A stretch of 64,000 bases of DNA, taken from contig NZ_BCZA01000006.1 of the NCBI RefSeq assembly GCF_001598475.1, positions 372,001-436,000 on the forward strand, written 5' to 3'. Shown here one piece after another: positions 7,246 through 14,880 of this stretch (position 1 is its first letter; each line of letters starts with the position of its first letter). A model generated the notes under the pieces. That model saw nothing but the letters and a program-made list of their open reading frames with translations. It searched no databases and was not told the DNA's origin. Source of the DNA: Pantoea agglomerans NBRC 102470 (lineage in GTDB: Bacteria > Pseudomonadota > Gammaproteobacteria > Enterobacterales > Enterobacteriaceae). The position numbers were made by a program, and so were the translations under genes.

Positions 7246-7686
7246 ATGAGTATAGGTATAAGGCCAGCACAATTTTCTGATGTTGATGGAATTTTCTCGG
7301 TCCGAACATCTGTTACGGAGAATCATCTGAGCCGAGAAGAAATGCGAAGAATGGGGATCACCGAAAGCGTCGTGGGCGATATGATCAAAAACGACCATTG
7401 TGCATGGGTTGCCTGCGATAACGACGAAATTATTGGTTTTTCAATGATTTTAACGGATAAAGGCTGTCTTTATGGTCTTTTTGTTCTTCCTGAATACGAA
7501 AGCAGAGGTATAGGTCGCAGACTCACTATGCTTGCGGAACAGGAGTTATTCAGACATCACGAAATTGCCTGGCTGGAAACCGAAGAAAACAGCCGTGCGG
7601 CAAAATTTTACATGCAACTCGGCTGGGGTAATAAAGCAAATCTGGATGGCACTTTTATCCGGTTAGAAAAGCAACGTGATAGTTGA
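7246..7686 (+). CDS. GNAT family N-acetyltransferase
   Basis: The 146-residue protein is a compact single-domain GNAT: start MSIGIRPAQFSDVDGIFSVR, the acetyl-CoA motif LYGLFVLPEYESRGIGRRLT (RGIGRRL), and the ENSRAAKFYMQLGW motif B. GGAG lies eight bases before the ATG at 7246; an upstream in-frame start at 7195 has no such site and would add a non-homologous extension. The substrate is unknown. A dispersed-repeat copy follows at 7744 and the next gene is a convergent acetyltransferase of another subfamily, so these are separate acquisitions rather than a recent duplication. Confidence 0.85.
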   Translation: MSIGIRPAQFSDVDGIFSVRTSVTENHLSREEMRRMGITESVVGDMIKNDHCAWVACDNDEIIGFSMILTDKGCLYGLFVLPEYESRGIGRRLTMLAEQELFRHHEIAWLETEENSRAAKFYMQLGWGNKANLDGTFIRLEKQRDS

Positions 7687-7743
7687 CCTTCTTCATCTCT
7701 CATCGAGTTCCGCATTTGCATGCAGAAGACCTGCGCTCTGGAA

Positions 7744-7772
7744 GGGCCGCTATGAGAGCGAAGCGGACGTGG
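7744..7772. repeat. Dispersed inverted repeat, copy 5
   Basis: GGCCGCT-ATGAGAGCGA-AGCGGAC lies between two convergent acetyltransferase genes. It may also serve as a bidirectional hairpin there. Confidence 0.6.
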
Positions 7773-7783
7773 TATTCCTGGTA

Positions 7784-8332
7784 TCATTGAAATTTTCGAG
7801 CATTCCACTCATCGCGGGTGATTTCCCAAAGCTCAGAATCCAGAAGGCCGCTGACATACTCCTTCTTAACAGTTTTGATAAGCCGCATTCCGCTAGTGAC
7901 CGAAATACGTTGAGAGCGGCTGTTAAGGGCTGCTTTAGGTGCGCGTAACACCGGCTTATTCAACACATTGAACCAGTAATCTGTAGCCGCAATACTAGCC
8001 TCACGCATATAGCCCTGACCCTGATATTCCGGTGCGAGCCAGAATCCACGATTGTTATCTTCTTCATCGTAAAGACAGATCAAGCCCATGACTTTATCTG
8101 GTATCTCACGATTTCTGATAGTCCAGAACCATGCAATTCCGCTCGCCATGTCAGGCAGAGCAACGTTATTGACGTAATTCTCTGCACCATTCTCTGGATA
8201 AGGCCAGGGGACCGATGCCACCATATAGCGGACTATTTCCCAGCGGGGATAAAGCGTCTGGATCTGCTTAGCATCTTCGGCGACTAATGGTTTCAAAAGC
8301 AACCGATCTGTTGTAAGTGTGGGGGTTGGCAT
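7784..8332 (-). CDS. GNAT acetyltransferase, RimJ/RimL-like
   Basis: The 182-residue protein belongs to the Acetyltransf_3 group: it opens with TLTTDRLLLKPLVAEDAKQI, has IAWFWTIRNREIPDKVMGLI in the core and the acetyl-CoA loop LAPEYQGQGYMREA (QGQGYM). Proteins of this group acetylate protein N-termini, aminoglycoside-like or small-molecule amines. The ATG at 8332 is chosen because AAGGA is nine bases upstream; the TTG two codons earlier is too close to it. The part after the acetyl-CoA loop (VTSGMRLIKTVKKEYVSGLL) is typical of the subfamily. It is the only one of the four GNAT genes on the minus strand. Confidence 0.85.
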   Translation of the reverse strand: MPTPTLTTDRLLLKPLVAEDAKQIQTLYPRWEIVRYMVASVPWPYPENGAENYVNNVALPDMASGIAWFWTIRNREIPDKVMGLICLYDEEDNNRGFWLAPEYQGQGYMREASIAATDYWFNVLNKPVLRAPKAALNSRSQRISVTSGMRLIKTVKKEYVSGLLDSELWEITRDEWNARKFQ

Positions 8333-8443
8333 GGGCAATTATCCTTGGTTGTTGATGAATTCCCGATCAGATTTTGTTTACCTTACGAAAAATATGCACA
8401 TACCGTCATCTGTTGCATCATGCAAAGATGGTATTACGGCTTC

Positions 8444-8513
8444 AGCGTCCGCTACTGGCACAAAAGGGACTGGTAACAGTCAGATGTCCGCTAAGAGCGA
8501 GAAGTGGACATTG
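8444..8513. repeat. Dispersed inverted repeats, paired copies 6 and 7
   Basis: GCGTCCGCTACTGGCACAAA plus AGGGAC (8444-8469) is followed at 8483-8513 by ATGTCCGCTAAGAGCGAGAA plus GTGGACATTG. These are the two loop types of the repeat side by side, in the same order as at 4542-4608. Confidence 0.6.
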
Positions 8514-8577
8514 TGCATTAGCGCTAACGGTTCAATCTTTGGATGTCAGCTCGATTCAGTTCGGATAGTTTCTCTTA

Positions 8578-8596
8578 GATAATGATAATGTTAAGT
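8578..8596 (+). promoter_or_regulatory. Possible Fur box
   Basis: GATAATGATAATGTTAAGT matches 14 of 19 positions of the Fur consensus; the first 12 are perfect and the right half is poor. It lies 60 bases before the acetyltransferase gene at 8656. AT-rich DNA gives such matches by chance. Confidence 0.3.
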
Positions 8597-8655
8597 CTCC
8601 CTACAACATCTGGATAGGTGTGATAGTGAGTATTTCAGCGATATTTGAATGGCGT

Positions 8656-9081
8656 ATGAATGATTTTCTGATCAGTACAGACAATGCAAAGTTGAACATA
8701 CAGGCTGTGCATCAGTATTTGACGAGATCTACATGGGCAAAAGGTATAGATCTGGAAACCGTCACGGCTTCAGTAGTAAACAGCCTTAACTTTGGCATTT
8801 ATCACAATGAATCTCAGGCAGGATTTGCACGTCTGATAACGGACTATGCTACTTTCGCGTATCTTTGTGATGTGTATGTACTTGAGGAATACCAGGGCGT
8901 CGGGTTGGGAAGATGGCTTATGGAATGTATTCATAGTCACCCGGTGTTTGAAAAGCTTCGTAGGATCTTGTTATTCACAACAACTGCGCCCTGGCTTTAT
9001 GAAAAGTTTGGTTATGAACCGGTGAATAAGAAAAACTACGCGTGGGCTATCACACGGCCTGATATCTATACCAATAGATAA
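8656..9081 (+). CDS. GNAT family N-acetyltransferase
   Basis: The 141-residue protein has the small GNAT layout: MNDFLISTDNAKLNIQAVHQ at the start, AYLCDVYVLEEYQGVGLGRW with the acetyl-CoA loop QGVGLGRWL, and FTTTAPWLYEKFGYEPVNKK as the last strand-helix. This pattern is seen in many enterobacterial GNATs of unknown substrate. The frame is open to a GTG at 8620, but the ATG at 8656 starts where family members start; the ribosome binding site is weak for both. A partial Fur-like box lies upstream and a degenerate dispersed repeat downstream. Confidence 0.82.
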   Translation: MNDFLISTDNAKLNIQAVHQYLTRSTWAKGIDLETVTASVVNSLNFGIYHNESQAGFARLITDYATFAYLCDVYVLEEYQGVGLGRWLMECIHSHPVFEKLRRILLFTTTAPWLYEKFGYEPVNKKNYAWAITRPDIYTNR

Positions 9082-9133
9082 AAAAACATAACAAGCCTTT
9101 CTCAATGCCCGGCCACAGTTCCTTTGAGAGTAC

Positions 9134-9170
9134 AACGTCCGCTTCTGGCACAAAGCAGCCGTTCTGGCGG
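9134..9170. repeat. Dispersed inverted repeat, copy 8 (TGGCACAA-loop type, degenerate)
   Basis: AACGTCCGCTTCTGGCACAA followed by AGCAGCCGTTCTGGCGG keeps the left arm and loop, but the right arm is altered. It is the last copy of the family; none was seen in the rest of the window. Confidence 0.55.
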
Positions 9171-9179
9171 CGACTTATC

Positions 9180-9211
9180 TAAACAACATGGGGAACAGTT
9201 TATTCCCCGTG
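9180..9211 (-). terminator. Probable terminator of the hiuH-hbpS operon
   Basis: CATGGGGAA (9187-9195) pairs with TTCCCCGTG (9203-9211) with one G-T. On the minus strand a T-rich stretch (TTGTTTAG) follows. Confidence 0.5.
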
Positions 9212-9248
9212 TCTGGCAGGAATAATACCCGCCGCGCGTTCATCATGA

Positions 9249-9740
9249 TTACGGTTGCTTGCTGTTACCCAGCACTTTGTTAATCGCTTCGGTCCCACAT
9301 TGATCGTCGGATTCCGCGCCGCCGGTGCCCGCCATGCCGATAGCGCCGATCCACTGGCCGCGATATTGCACCGGCACGCCGCCGCCAAGCAGCAATAGCT
9401 CATTAACCGTATTCAGGTTGACGCTTTCCGGTGAGGATTGCGCCTTTATGGTCAGTTGTCTGGTCGGCGTTTTGGTGGAGAGCGCAGTAAACGCTTTACG
9501 CCATGCCGCCTGGGTGTTGTGCGGCCCCACGTTGTCATCCCGCATCAGGGTAACCAGGTTTCCACCCCGATCCACCACGGCGACGACGCCCTGACGATTT
9601 ATGTTATGGCAGGCGGACAAGGCCTCCGTTGCCAGTTGATTACTCAGCGCCTGCGTCATGTCATAGACGGAGGCTGGCTCAGCAGCGAGCGCCACGGCAG
9701 GTCCGGTTGTCAGCATCAATGCCAGCAGTAAACGTTTCAT
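9249..9740 (-). CDS. Periplasmic HbpS/GlcG-like heme-binding family protein
   Basis: The 163-residue protein has a signal peptide (MKRLLLALMLTTGPAVALAA) and a GlcG/HbpS domain: VVAVVDRGGNLVTLMRDDNV, the segment AWRKAFTALSTKTPT and the glycine-rich LLLLGGGVPVQYRGQWIGAI, then GMAGTGGAESDDQC. Related proteins bind heme or small aromatic ligands outside the cytoplasm. It lies five bases downstream of hiuH and is surely co-transcribed with it. The pairing with HiuH and the HprRS oxidative-stress system suggests a periplasmic role under peroxide stress; that is inference. Confidence 0.85.
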   Translation of the reverse strand: MKRLLLALMLTTGPAVALAAEPASVYDMTQALSNQLATEALSACHNINRQGVVAVVDRGGNLVTLMRDDNVGPHNTQAAWRKAFTALSTKTPTRQLTIKAQSSPESVNLNTVNELLLLGGGVPVQYRGQWIGAIGMAGTGGAESDDQCGTEAINKVLGNSKQP

Positions 9741-9745
9741 TTATC

Positions 9746-10156
9746 TCAGCTCCCGCGATAGGTGGAATATCCGTACTGGCTCAGCAGCAACGGAATGTGA
9801 TAGGTGGTCGTGGTATTGGTGATATGGAACTCCACCGGGATTTCGGGGAAGAAACTCTGCTGTTGATGTGCCGCAAAATAGTGACCGGTTTTAAAAATCA
9901 CCCGATAGTCTCCCGCCTCAAAGGGCTTTGCTGGCCAAAGGGCATCAATCCGACCCTGCTGATTAGTATTGGCGGTATTCAGTACTTTCCAGCTTTCTCC
10001 CTGTTTCTGCTCAAGCATTACCTCAACCTCTGAGGCCGGCAGCCCGGTCTGCTGGTTCAGCACGTGAACGCTCAGCGGATTTTTACTGGCCGCGAAGGTG
10101 ACCGCGGGAACGGCAAGCAGCGTAGTGAGGGCCAGGGCAGTGAGACTCTTTTTCAT
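9746..10156 (-). CDS. hiuH: 5-hydroxyisourate hydrolase, exported
   Basis: The 136-residue protein has a cleavable signal peptide ([20 protein letters not shown] to about residue 22) and a transthyretin-like domain. Family hallmarks are present: [14 protein letters not shown] at the start of the mature protein, [14 protein letters not shown] in the middle, and the C-terminal YRGS tetrapeptide. It hydrolyses 5-hydroxyisourate to OHCU in urate breakdown and would act as a periplasmic homotetramer. As in E. coli, it stands divergent from the hprR-hprS two-component genes, which regulate it there. The CusR/HprR-type box at 10226 lies 70 bases upstream. Confidence 0.95.
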   Translation of the reverse strand: MKKSLTALALTTLLAVPAVTFAASKNPLSVHVLNQQTGLPASEVEVMLEQKQGESWKVLNTANTNQQGRIDALWPAKPFEAGDYRVIFKTGHYFAAHQQQSFFPEIPVEFHITNTTTTYHIPLLLSQYGYSTYRGS

Positions 10157-10225
10157 TTTTTAATACTCCGGTGTTAATCACCCCGCTGTTATACCTGTAC
10201 GGTTGTTCGTTCTGCCTGTCAGAAA

Positions 10226-10243
10226 GATGACCATATTGTCATC
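10226..10243. promoter_or_regulatory. CusR/HprR-type operator between hiuH and hprR
   Basis: GATGACCATATTGTCATC is an inverted repeat of two six-base arms with a six-base centre. It differs at one defined position from the E. coli CusR box core ATGACAANNTTGTCAT, which HprR also recognises. It lies 70 bases before hiuH and 50 bases before hprR, so one site could serve both promoters. The dyad is visible; the assignment follows the known E. coli site. Confidence 0.75.
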
Positions 10244-10292
10244 TGGCGCTGAAACACTGGGGCGGTCATAAATTTCATGGCAAACTGCGCCG

Positions 10293-10973
10293 ATGAAACT
10301 ATTGCTGATCGAAGATAACCAGAAGGCGAGCGCCTGGGTGCGTAAGGGGCTGGAAGAAGCGGGCTATATCGTGGATTACGCCGCAGACGGCCGGGATGGC
10401 CTGCATCTGGGGCTGTCACATCCCTACAGCCTGGTGATACTGGATATTATGCTGCCGGGAATGGATGGGTGGCAGGTGCTGAAAACCCTGCGTACCGCCA
10501 GTCAGATTCCGGTAATTTGCCTGACTGCCAGAGACTCGGTGGATGATCGGGTGAAAGGGCTGGAACTGGGGGCCAATGATTACCTGGTTAAGCCGTTCTC
10601 TTTTGCGGAGTTGCTGGCTCGGGTAAGAAATCAGCTCCGACAGCAGCAGCCGCACAGTAGCGTACTACGGGTGGGCGATCTGGTGCTGGACTCAGCGCGC
10701 TTTCAGGTTGTGCGTGACGGTGTCACTCTTGCACTGACGCGCAAAGAGTTCATGCTGTTATGGCTGCTCGCCAGCCGTAACGGTGAGATTCTGCCGCGGA
10801 CGCTGCTGGCCAGCGAAATATGGGGCGTTAATTTCGACAGTGAAACCAATATCGTCGATGTTGCTATCCGCCGCCTGCGCCGTAAAGTCGACGACCCCTT
10901 TCCTAAAAAGCTCATCACTACGGTAAGGGGCATGGGATATTGCCTTTCAGAAAAAGGAGGCGAGGGTGACTAG
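10293..10973 (+). CDS. hprR: Response regulator HprR (OmpR family)
   Basis: The 226-residue protein has a receiver domain (residues 1-115) with acidic pair E7/D8, phosphoacceptor D51 in LVILDIMLPG and K in ANDYLVKPF. The C-terminal winged helix (about 130-222) includes LTRKEFMLLWLLASRNGEIL and TVRGMGYCLS. It is the partner of HprS in the hydrogen-peroxide/HOCl-responsive system related to CusRS. Its gene is divergent from hiuH, exactly as yedW is from yedX in E. coli. hprS begins eight bases before its end. Confidence 0.93.
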   Translation: MKLLLIEDNQKASAWVRKGLEEAGYIVDYAADGRDGLHLGLSHPYSLVILDIMLPGMDGWQVLKTLRTASQIPVICLTARDSVDDRVKGLELGANDYLVKPFSFAELLARVRNQLRQQQPHSSVLRVGDLVLDSARFQVVRDGVTLALTRKEFMLLWLLASRNGEILPRTLLASEIWGVNFDSETNIVDVAIRRLRRKVDDPFPKKLITTVRGMGYCLSEKGGEGD

Positions 10974-12324
10974 CCCTTCTCTGACGCTGCGGCTGACGGC
11001 AATTTTTACGCTGATCATGGCGATGGCCTGTGGCGGCATCAGCCTGATTCTGTATAAAGCGTTACGCAGTGAACTGGTCTGGCGGGACGATCAAACGCTG
11101 ATTAATCGGGCGGCGCAGTTAAGACAACTGCTTGAAGATGGTGCCCATCCCAGCTCGCTGCCGCTCTACTTCAATCGGATGGTCGATATCCATCAGGACA
11201 TTCTCAGCATCCGCTCGCAGCATGAGCAAAACGTCAGTATTAATCATACCGGGATAACGTTGCCCGCGATCTCGCCCACGTCGGTCAGCACGCCACCCAG
11301 TGAGAAACAGCTGCACCGCTGGATCAATGCGGATAAGACGGAAGCGTCGGCGTTAAGCCTGCAGGCAAACTCCTCGCTCGGGCCGGTAACTATTACGCTT
11401 GCCCGGGTCGCGCGGGAGCGAGCACTGATGCTGGAGCGTTATCGCCAGCAAAGCATTCTGGTTTCACTGGCGGCCATATTGCTGTGCGCCGCAGTCAGTC
11501 CGCTGTTGATTCGCAGAGGGCTAAGGGCGATCGGCCGGTTAAGTAAGATCGTGGCAGAAACGGCCAGTGACCGGTTAAATCAGCCCGTGCCGCTTCAGGC
11601 TATCCCGCAGGAGCTGCTACCGATTGGCAATGCACTTAACGCTATGCGTCAGCGCTTATCCACGGACTTTATCCGTCTGACCCAGTTTGCCGACGATCTG
11701 GCCCACGAAATCCGCACGCCCATTAATGTGTTACTGGGCCAGAATCAGGTCGCGCTGGGTCATGAACGCTCAGCCGCTGAATATCAGACGCTGCTCGAAG
11801 GCAACATTGAAGAGCTTGAGAGTCTCTCGCGTCTCACTGAAAACATTCTCTTCCTGGCTCGCGCCACGCACCACAATATCAGACTCAATAAACAGGACTT
11901 CCTGCTGCAGGACGCGCTGGAATCGCTGATCGACTTTCTTGAACCGGTTGCGGAAGAGCAGGAGAAGGCCATTGAGCTGAGCGCCGCAGGCAGCCTCACC
12001 GCGGATAAAATGCTGTTCCAGCGTGCGATGAGTAACCTGCTGATCAACGCCATTCGTTATTCGCCAGAAAAAGGCACGATTCAGGTCAGTACCTGTCATC
12101 ACGCTGACTACGTTGAGATTGAGGTGTTGAACGCGGGCGAAGCGCTGGAGGAGCCTGAAAAATTATTTGAACGCTTCTGGCGGGGCGATAACGTCCGTCA
12201 TACGGCCGGAAGCGGGCTGGGACTGTCGCTGGTACGCGCCATCGCCGCTTTACATGGCGGAAGTGCTTACTACCGGCATGAGAACGGGCACAATATTTTT
12301 GGCCTGCGCCTGCCCCGAAAGTGA
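10966..12324 (+). CDS. hprS: Sensor histidine kinase HprS
   Basis: The 452-residue kinase starts with GTG, overlapping hprR by eight bases, with an AGGAGG-type site upstream. It has a first membrane segment (LTLRLTAIFTLIMAMACGGI), a periplasmic domain, a second segment (SILVSLAAILLCAAVSPLLI), a HAMP region, the phosphoacceptor H247 in DDLAHEIRTPINVLLG, and an ATPase domain with N box (NLLINAIRYS) and GSGLGLSLV. It senses oxidants in the periplasm or membrane and phosphorylates HprR. Length agrees with E. coli YedV. Confidence 0.93.
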   Translation: MTSPSLTLRLTAIFTLIMAMACGGISLILYKALRSELVWRDDQTLINRAAQLRQLLEDGAHPSSLPLYFNRMVDIHQDILSIRSQHEQNVSINHTGITLPAISPTSVSTPPSEKQLHRWINADKTEASALSLQANSSLGPVTITLARVARERALMLERYRQQSILVSLAAILLCAAVSPLLIRRGLRAIGRLSKIVAETASDRLNQPVPLQAIPQELLPIGNALNAMRQRLSTDFIRLTQFADDLAHEIRTPINVLLGQNQVALGHERSAAEYQTLLEGNIEELESLSRLTENILFLARATHHNIRLNKQDFLLQDALESLIDFLEPVAEEQEKAIELSAAGSLTADKMLFQRAMSNLLINAIRYSPEKGTIQVSTCHHADYVEIEVLNAGEALEEPEKLFERFWRGDNVRHTAGSGLGLSLVRAIAALHGGSAYYRHENGHNIFGLRLPRK

Positions 12325-12431
12325 GTGTCTGTACGAAAACTTTATCGGTGCGGCTTTAATGAAAGCAGAGGGGGATGGAAGCGATCTGCGGAAGTCATAA
12401 AGTCAGACACAGCCACCCCCTTGCCTGTTAC

Positions 12432-12465
12432 ACGCTACCTAACCGGCACGGTGGTCACGTAGCGT
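12432..12465. other. Hairpin downstream of hprS
   Basis: ACGCTAC (12432-12438) pairs with GTAGCGT (12459-12465), with an inner ACC/GGT pairing. No T tract follows, so it may be only a weak terminator for either hprS or the convergent DUF1330 gene. Confidence 0.35.
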
Positions 12466-12586
12466 CAATTACCAGAATATACCTTGTCACTTTCTCGGGT
12501 AAATCCCGGCACCACTGAGCATACTGGTGACATCCTGCGGGCCCCAGGTTCGCTGGAGTCTGCATCGGCACATGACGGTGAAGTGT

Positions 12587-12880
12587 TTAAAGGCTTGCCC
12601 CTTCAACCAGCACAAACGTCCCGTGCGCAGCCCCTGCACGCAACAGCCTGGCAGCCTGATACGCAGGGCTTTCATAAAAACCTTTGGCTTCGGCAAAAGA
12701 TTCGAACTCAAATACCACATGCCGTTCATGCGCCTCTCCCTCCAGATTTTCATACTGCCCTGACCAGGCAACGATCTTCGGATTAAACGCCTGCATGGCT
12801 TCGCCTGCAGCTCTGGCATAGTCAGCGTATGCGACAGGGTCCGATACGGTCACGTGAGCGATTAAATAACCTTTGTTCAT
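12587..12880 (-). CDS. DUF1330 family protein
   Basis: The 97-residue protein follows the DUF1330 pattern: GYLIAHVTVSDPVAYADYAR, the core PKIVAWSGQYENLEGEAHER, HVVFEFESFAEAKGFYESPA and the terminal YQAARLLRAGAAHG. The fold is a ferredoxin-like dimeric alpha/beta barrel. The function is not established for the family. It is a single gene, convergent with hprS and divergent from a LysR regulator 385 bases away that could control it. There is no signal peptide, so it is cytoplasmic. Confidence 0.88.
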   Translation of the reverse strand: MNKGYLIAHVTVSDPVAYADYARAAGEAMQAFNPKIVAWSGQYENLEGEAHERHVVFEFESFAEAKGFYESPAYQAARLLRAGAAHGTFVLVEGASL

Positions 12881-13265
12881 TTCTCTTTTCCTTCCTGACA
12901 GGGGGGTGAAATCCAGCGTAAGGCAGCGCGACTGGCGTTAACCAAATCCGGAATGGGGGCTAAGTTTTCAAATCTTCCTTCGGGTCAACGGATTGAGTGG
13001 TGAGTAACAACCTTTTCACTGAGTGCTTCCCGATACCCTGAGCAATGTTTGCCGCGGAACCGGCAGTGTTCTGAGACAGTGCTTATGTACACAAATCTGC
13101 ATGGCAGTTCGCAACGGCGTTGAGCCTTTCAGAAAGACGGTTCACCTTCATAACGTTCAGATCGCGTTCTGTAATATCCGCGGTGTGAAAGCAGTCTATT
13201 ACCCATTAATATGGTGATAAATAACGTAAGAAATAACGCACTGTTACTCTGAAGGGGAACAATGA
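12881..13265. other. Intergenic region between DUF1330 gene and LysR gene
   Basis: The divergent promoter region is 385 bases long. A short plus-strand frame (13023-13217) has no family resemblance and no ribosome binding site. The AT-rich part at 13195-13245 is the likely promoter of the LysR gene; GAAGGGG at 13251 is its ribosome binding site. Confidence 0.5.
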
Positions 13266-14174
13266 ATGAAAAACCTTGAGGCGCTGATTATTTTTGCACG
13301 CGTGGCGGAAATGAAGAGTTTTACTCAGGCAGCTGAAATCCTGGGTATTCAGAAAGGACGCGCCTCATTAGTGGTGCGCGAACTCGAAAGGGAGACAGGC
13401 GCCACGCTTCTGCATCGCACCACGCGAACAGTGCAGTTAACGGAAGATGGACGGGCTTTTTACTCACGCGCCCGCGATCTGCTATCGGAAGCCGAAGAGT
13501 TACAGTCCATGTTCTCTCACGATGGGATGTCACTGCGGGGCAGGATACGCGTTGATATGCCTGCCGTGCTGGCACAATGCGTGGTAATCCCCGCGCTGCC
13601 TCAGTTGCTGGAGGCACACCCTGAACTGGAGATCGAGCTTTCAAGTACCGATCGGCGCGTTGATTTAGTTCATGAAGGATTTGATTGTGTCATCCGTCTG
13701 GGGCCAATCGTTGATGACACGCTTATTGCTCGCCCGCTGGGGCAGCTCCGCATGATTAATGCCGCCAGTCCGGGCTATCTGGCGCGCTTCGGAGTACCGC
13801 AGACGATTGATGATCTGCTCAATCATGGCCACCAGATGGTCCATTACCAGCGGAGCTTTGGTTCGAAGCCAGATGGCTGGGAGTATCCGGTGGATGGCGG
13901 CTACCAATTGCTGATGTTACCCGGCGCCATAAGGGTAAATAGCGTACCGGCCTATCATGAGGAGGGACTGGCCGGGCTGGGCTTGATTCAGGGCGGTTAC
14001 TCCACGCTGGCGCCCTATATTGAGCGCGGTGCGCTGGTTGAAGTCCTTACCGATCTGTGTCCTGAGCCGCTCAGTGCCTCTTTTGTTGTCGCACACCGAC
14101 GAAATCTGTCGCGGCGTGTCAGAGCCTTTATGCACTGGACAGAAGAAATTTTAAAACCTTATTTTGACAGATAG
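13266..14174 (+). CDS. LysR family transcriptional regulator (CrgA-like subgroup)
   Basis: The 302-residue protein has an N-terminal winged helix-turn-helix (residues 1-60: SFTQAAEILGIQKGRASLVV, then RELERETGATLLHRTTRTVQ) and a LysR substrate-binding domain (about 90-295, with LRGRIRVDMPAVLAQCVVIP). The motif HRTTRTVQLTEDG is typical of the CrgA/YafC-like group. The start at 13266 has AAGGGG eight bases upstream; the ATG four bases earlier is in another frame and stops at once. The target is unknown; the divergent DUF1330 gene is the natural candidate. Confidence 0.9.
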   Translation: MKNLEALIIFARVAEMKSFTQAAEILGIQKGRASLVVRELERETGATLLHRTTRTVQLTEDGRAFYSRARDLLSEAEELQSMFSHDGMSLRGRIRVDMPAVLAQCVVIPALPQLLEAHPELEIELSSTDRRVDLVHEGFDCVIRLGPIVDDTLIARPLGQLRMINAASPGYLARFGVPQTIDDLLNHGHQMVHYQRSFGSKPDGWEYPVDGGYQLLMLPGAIRVNSVPAYHEEGLAGLGLIQGGYSTLAPYIERGALVEVLTDLCPEPLSASFVVAHRRNLSRRVRAFMHWTEEILKPYFDR

Positions 14175-14318
14175 CACAGTGATTCTTACGCCAGATAAAA
14201 GTACACCAACAGGGTATGTGGCGAACCAAACCAGAAGTACAAATTTAATCACCGCTATGCTAATATTTCCGCGCTTATTAAGGCGTCCTGCCATGCGTAG
14301 AATTTTTGGGAACGCAGT

Positions 14319-14879
14319 ATGATCGATAAATATCAAATTCATCATGACGTCCATGTGCTGCTTTTCATACGCCACATCTGCAAACTCGTTTATACGGGAC
14401 TTATTTTGCTGCTGCTTATTCCTCATATTGCCAGTGCCGAAATAAAAGATGGCAAAGCCAATGATATCGTCAGTGGTATTATCAGCTTCACCCAGTGGAC
14501 GGGCTTAAAACAACCGCCTCAATTATGTATTTTTTCTTCAGCCCGGCATCTCTCCTTGCCGGACTCTGCCTCCTCGGCGGCAGCCACATTCACCGTTGTT
14601 TATCTTGCCAGCGCAGGCGACCTGCCGTCGCACAGATGCGACGCCGTCTATTTCGGCGATCAGACGTCACAACAGCAGGTGGACCTGATTCAGCAGTTTA
14701 AGGGCAGAGCCGTCCTTACCCTCGCGGAGAACAATGCGGATTGCACGCGGGGCGCCGCGTTTTGCCTGATTTTTCATCCGGGCCACACGCTTTTTTCCGT
14801 TAACCTTGATTCGCTTGCCAGAAGCGGTGTCAGGGTGAGTCCGGACGTGCTTTTGCTGTCCCGCGAGAGAAGCGAATAA
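14319..14879 (+). CDS. yfiR: YfiR family periplasmic repressor of DgcN
   Basis: The 186-residue protein has a long N-terminal tail and a hydrophobic export segment (residues 24-41, LVYTGLILLLLIPHIASAEI). The YfiR domain follows: IVSGIISFTQWTGLKQPPQL at its start and LTLAENNADCTRGAAFCLIF with the conserved cysteines. YfiR binds the periplasmic side of the diguanylate cyclase YfiN/DgcN and keeps it off. Three genes in the order yfiR-dgcN-yfiB, one or two bases apart, confirm the operon. Several start codons are possible upstream of the hydrophobic segment. Confidence 0.9.
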   Translation: MIDKYQIHHDVHVLLFIRHICKLVYTGLILLLLIPHIASAEIKDGKANDIVSGIISFTQWTGLKQPPQLCIFSSARHLSLPDSASSAAATFTVVYLASAGDLPSHRCDAVYFGDQTSQQQVDLIQQFKGRAVLTLAENNADCTRGAAFCLIFHPGHTLFSVNLDSLARSGVRVSPDVLLLSRERSE

Positions 14880-14880
14880 A

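Noticed and set aside
3085..9170. Repeats and GNAT genes as integron cassettes with attC sites
   Set aside because: One GNAT is in opposite orientation, the repeats lack the attC R and L box core (GTTRRRY), and no integrase is present.
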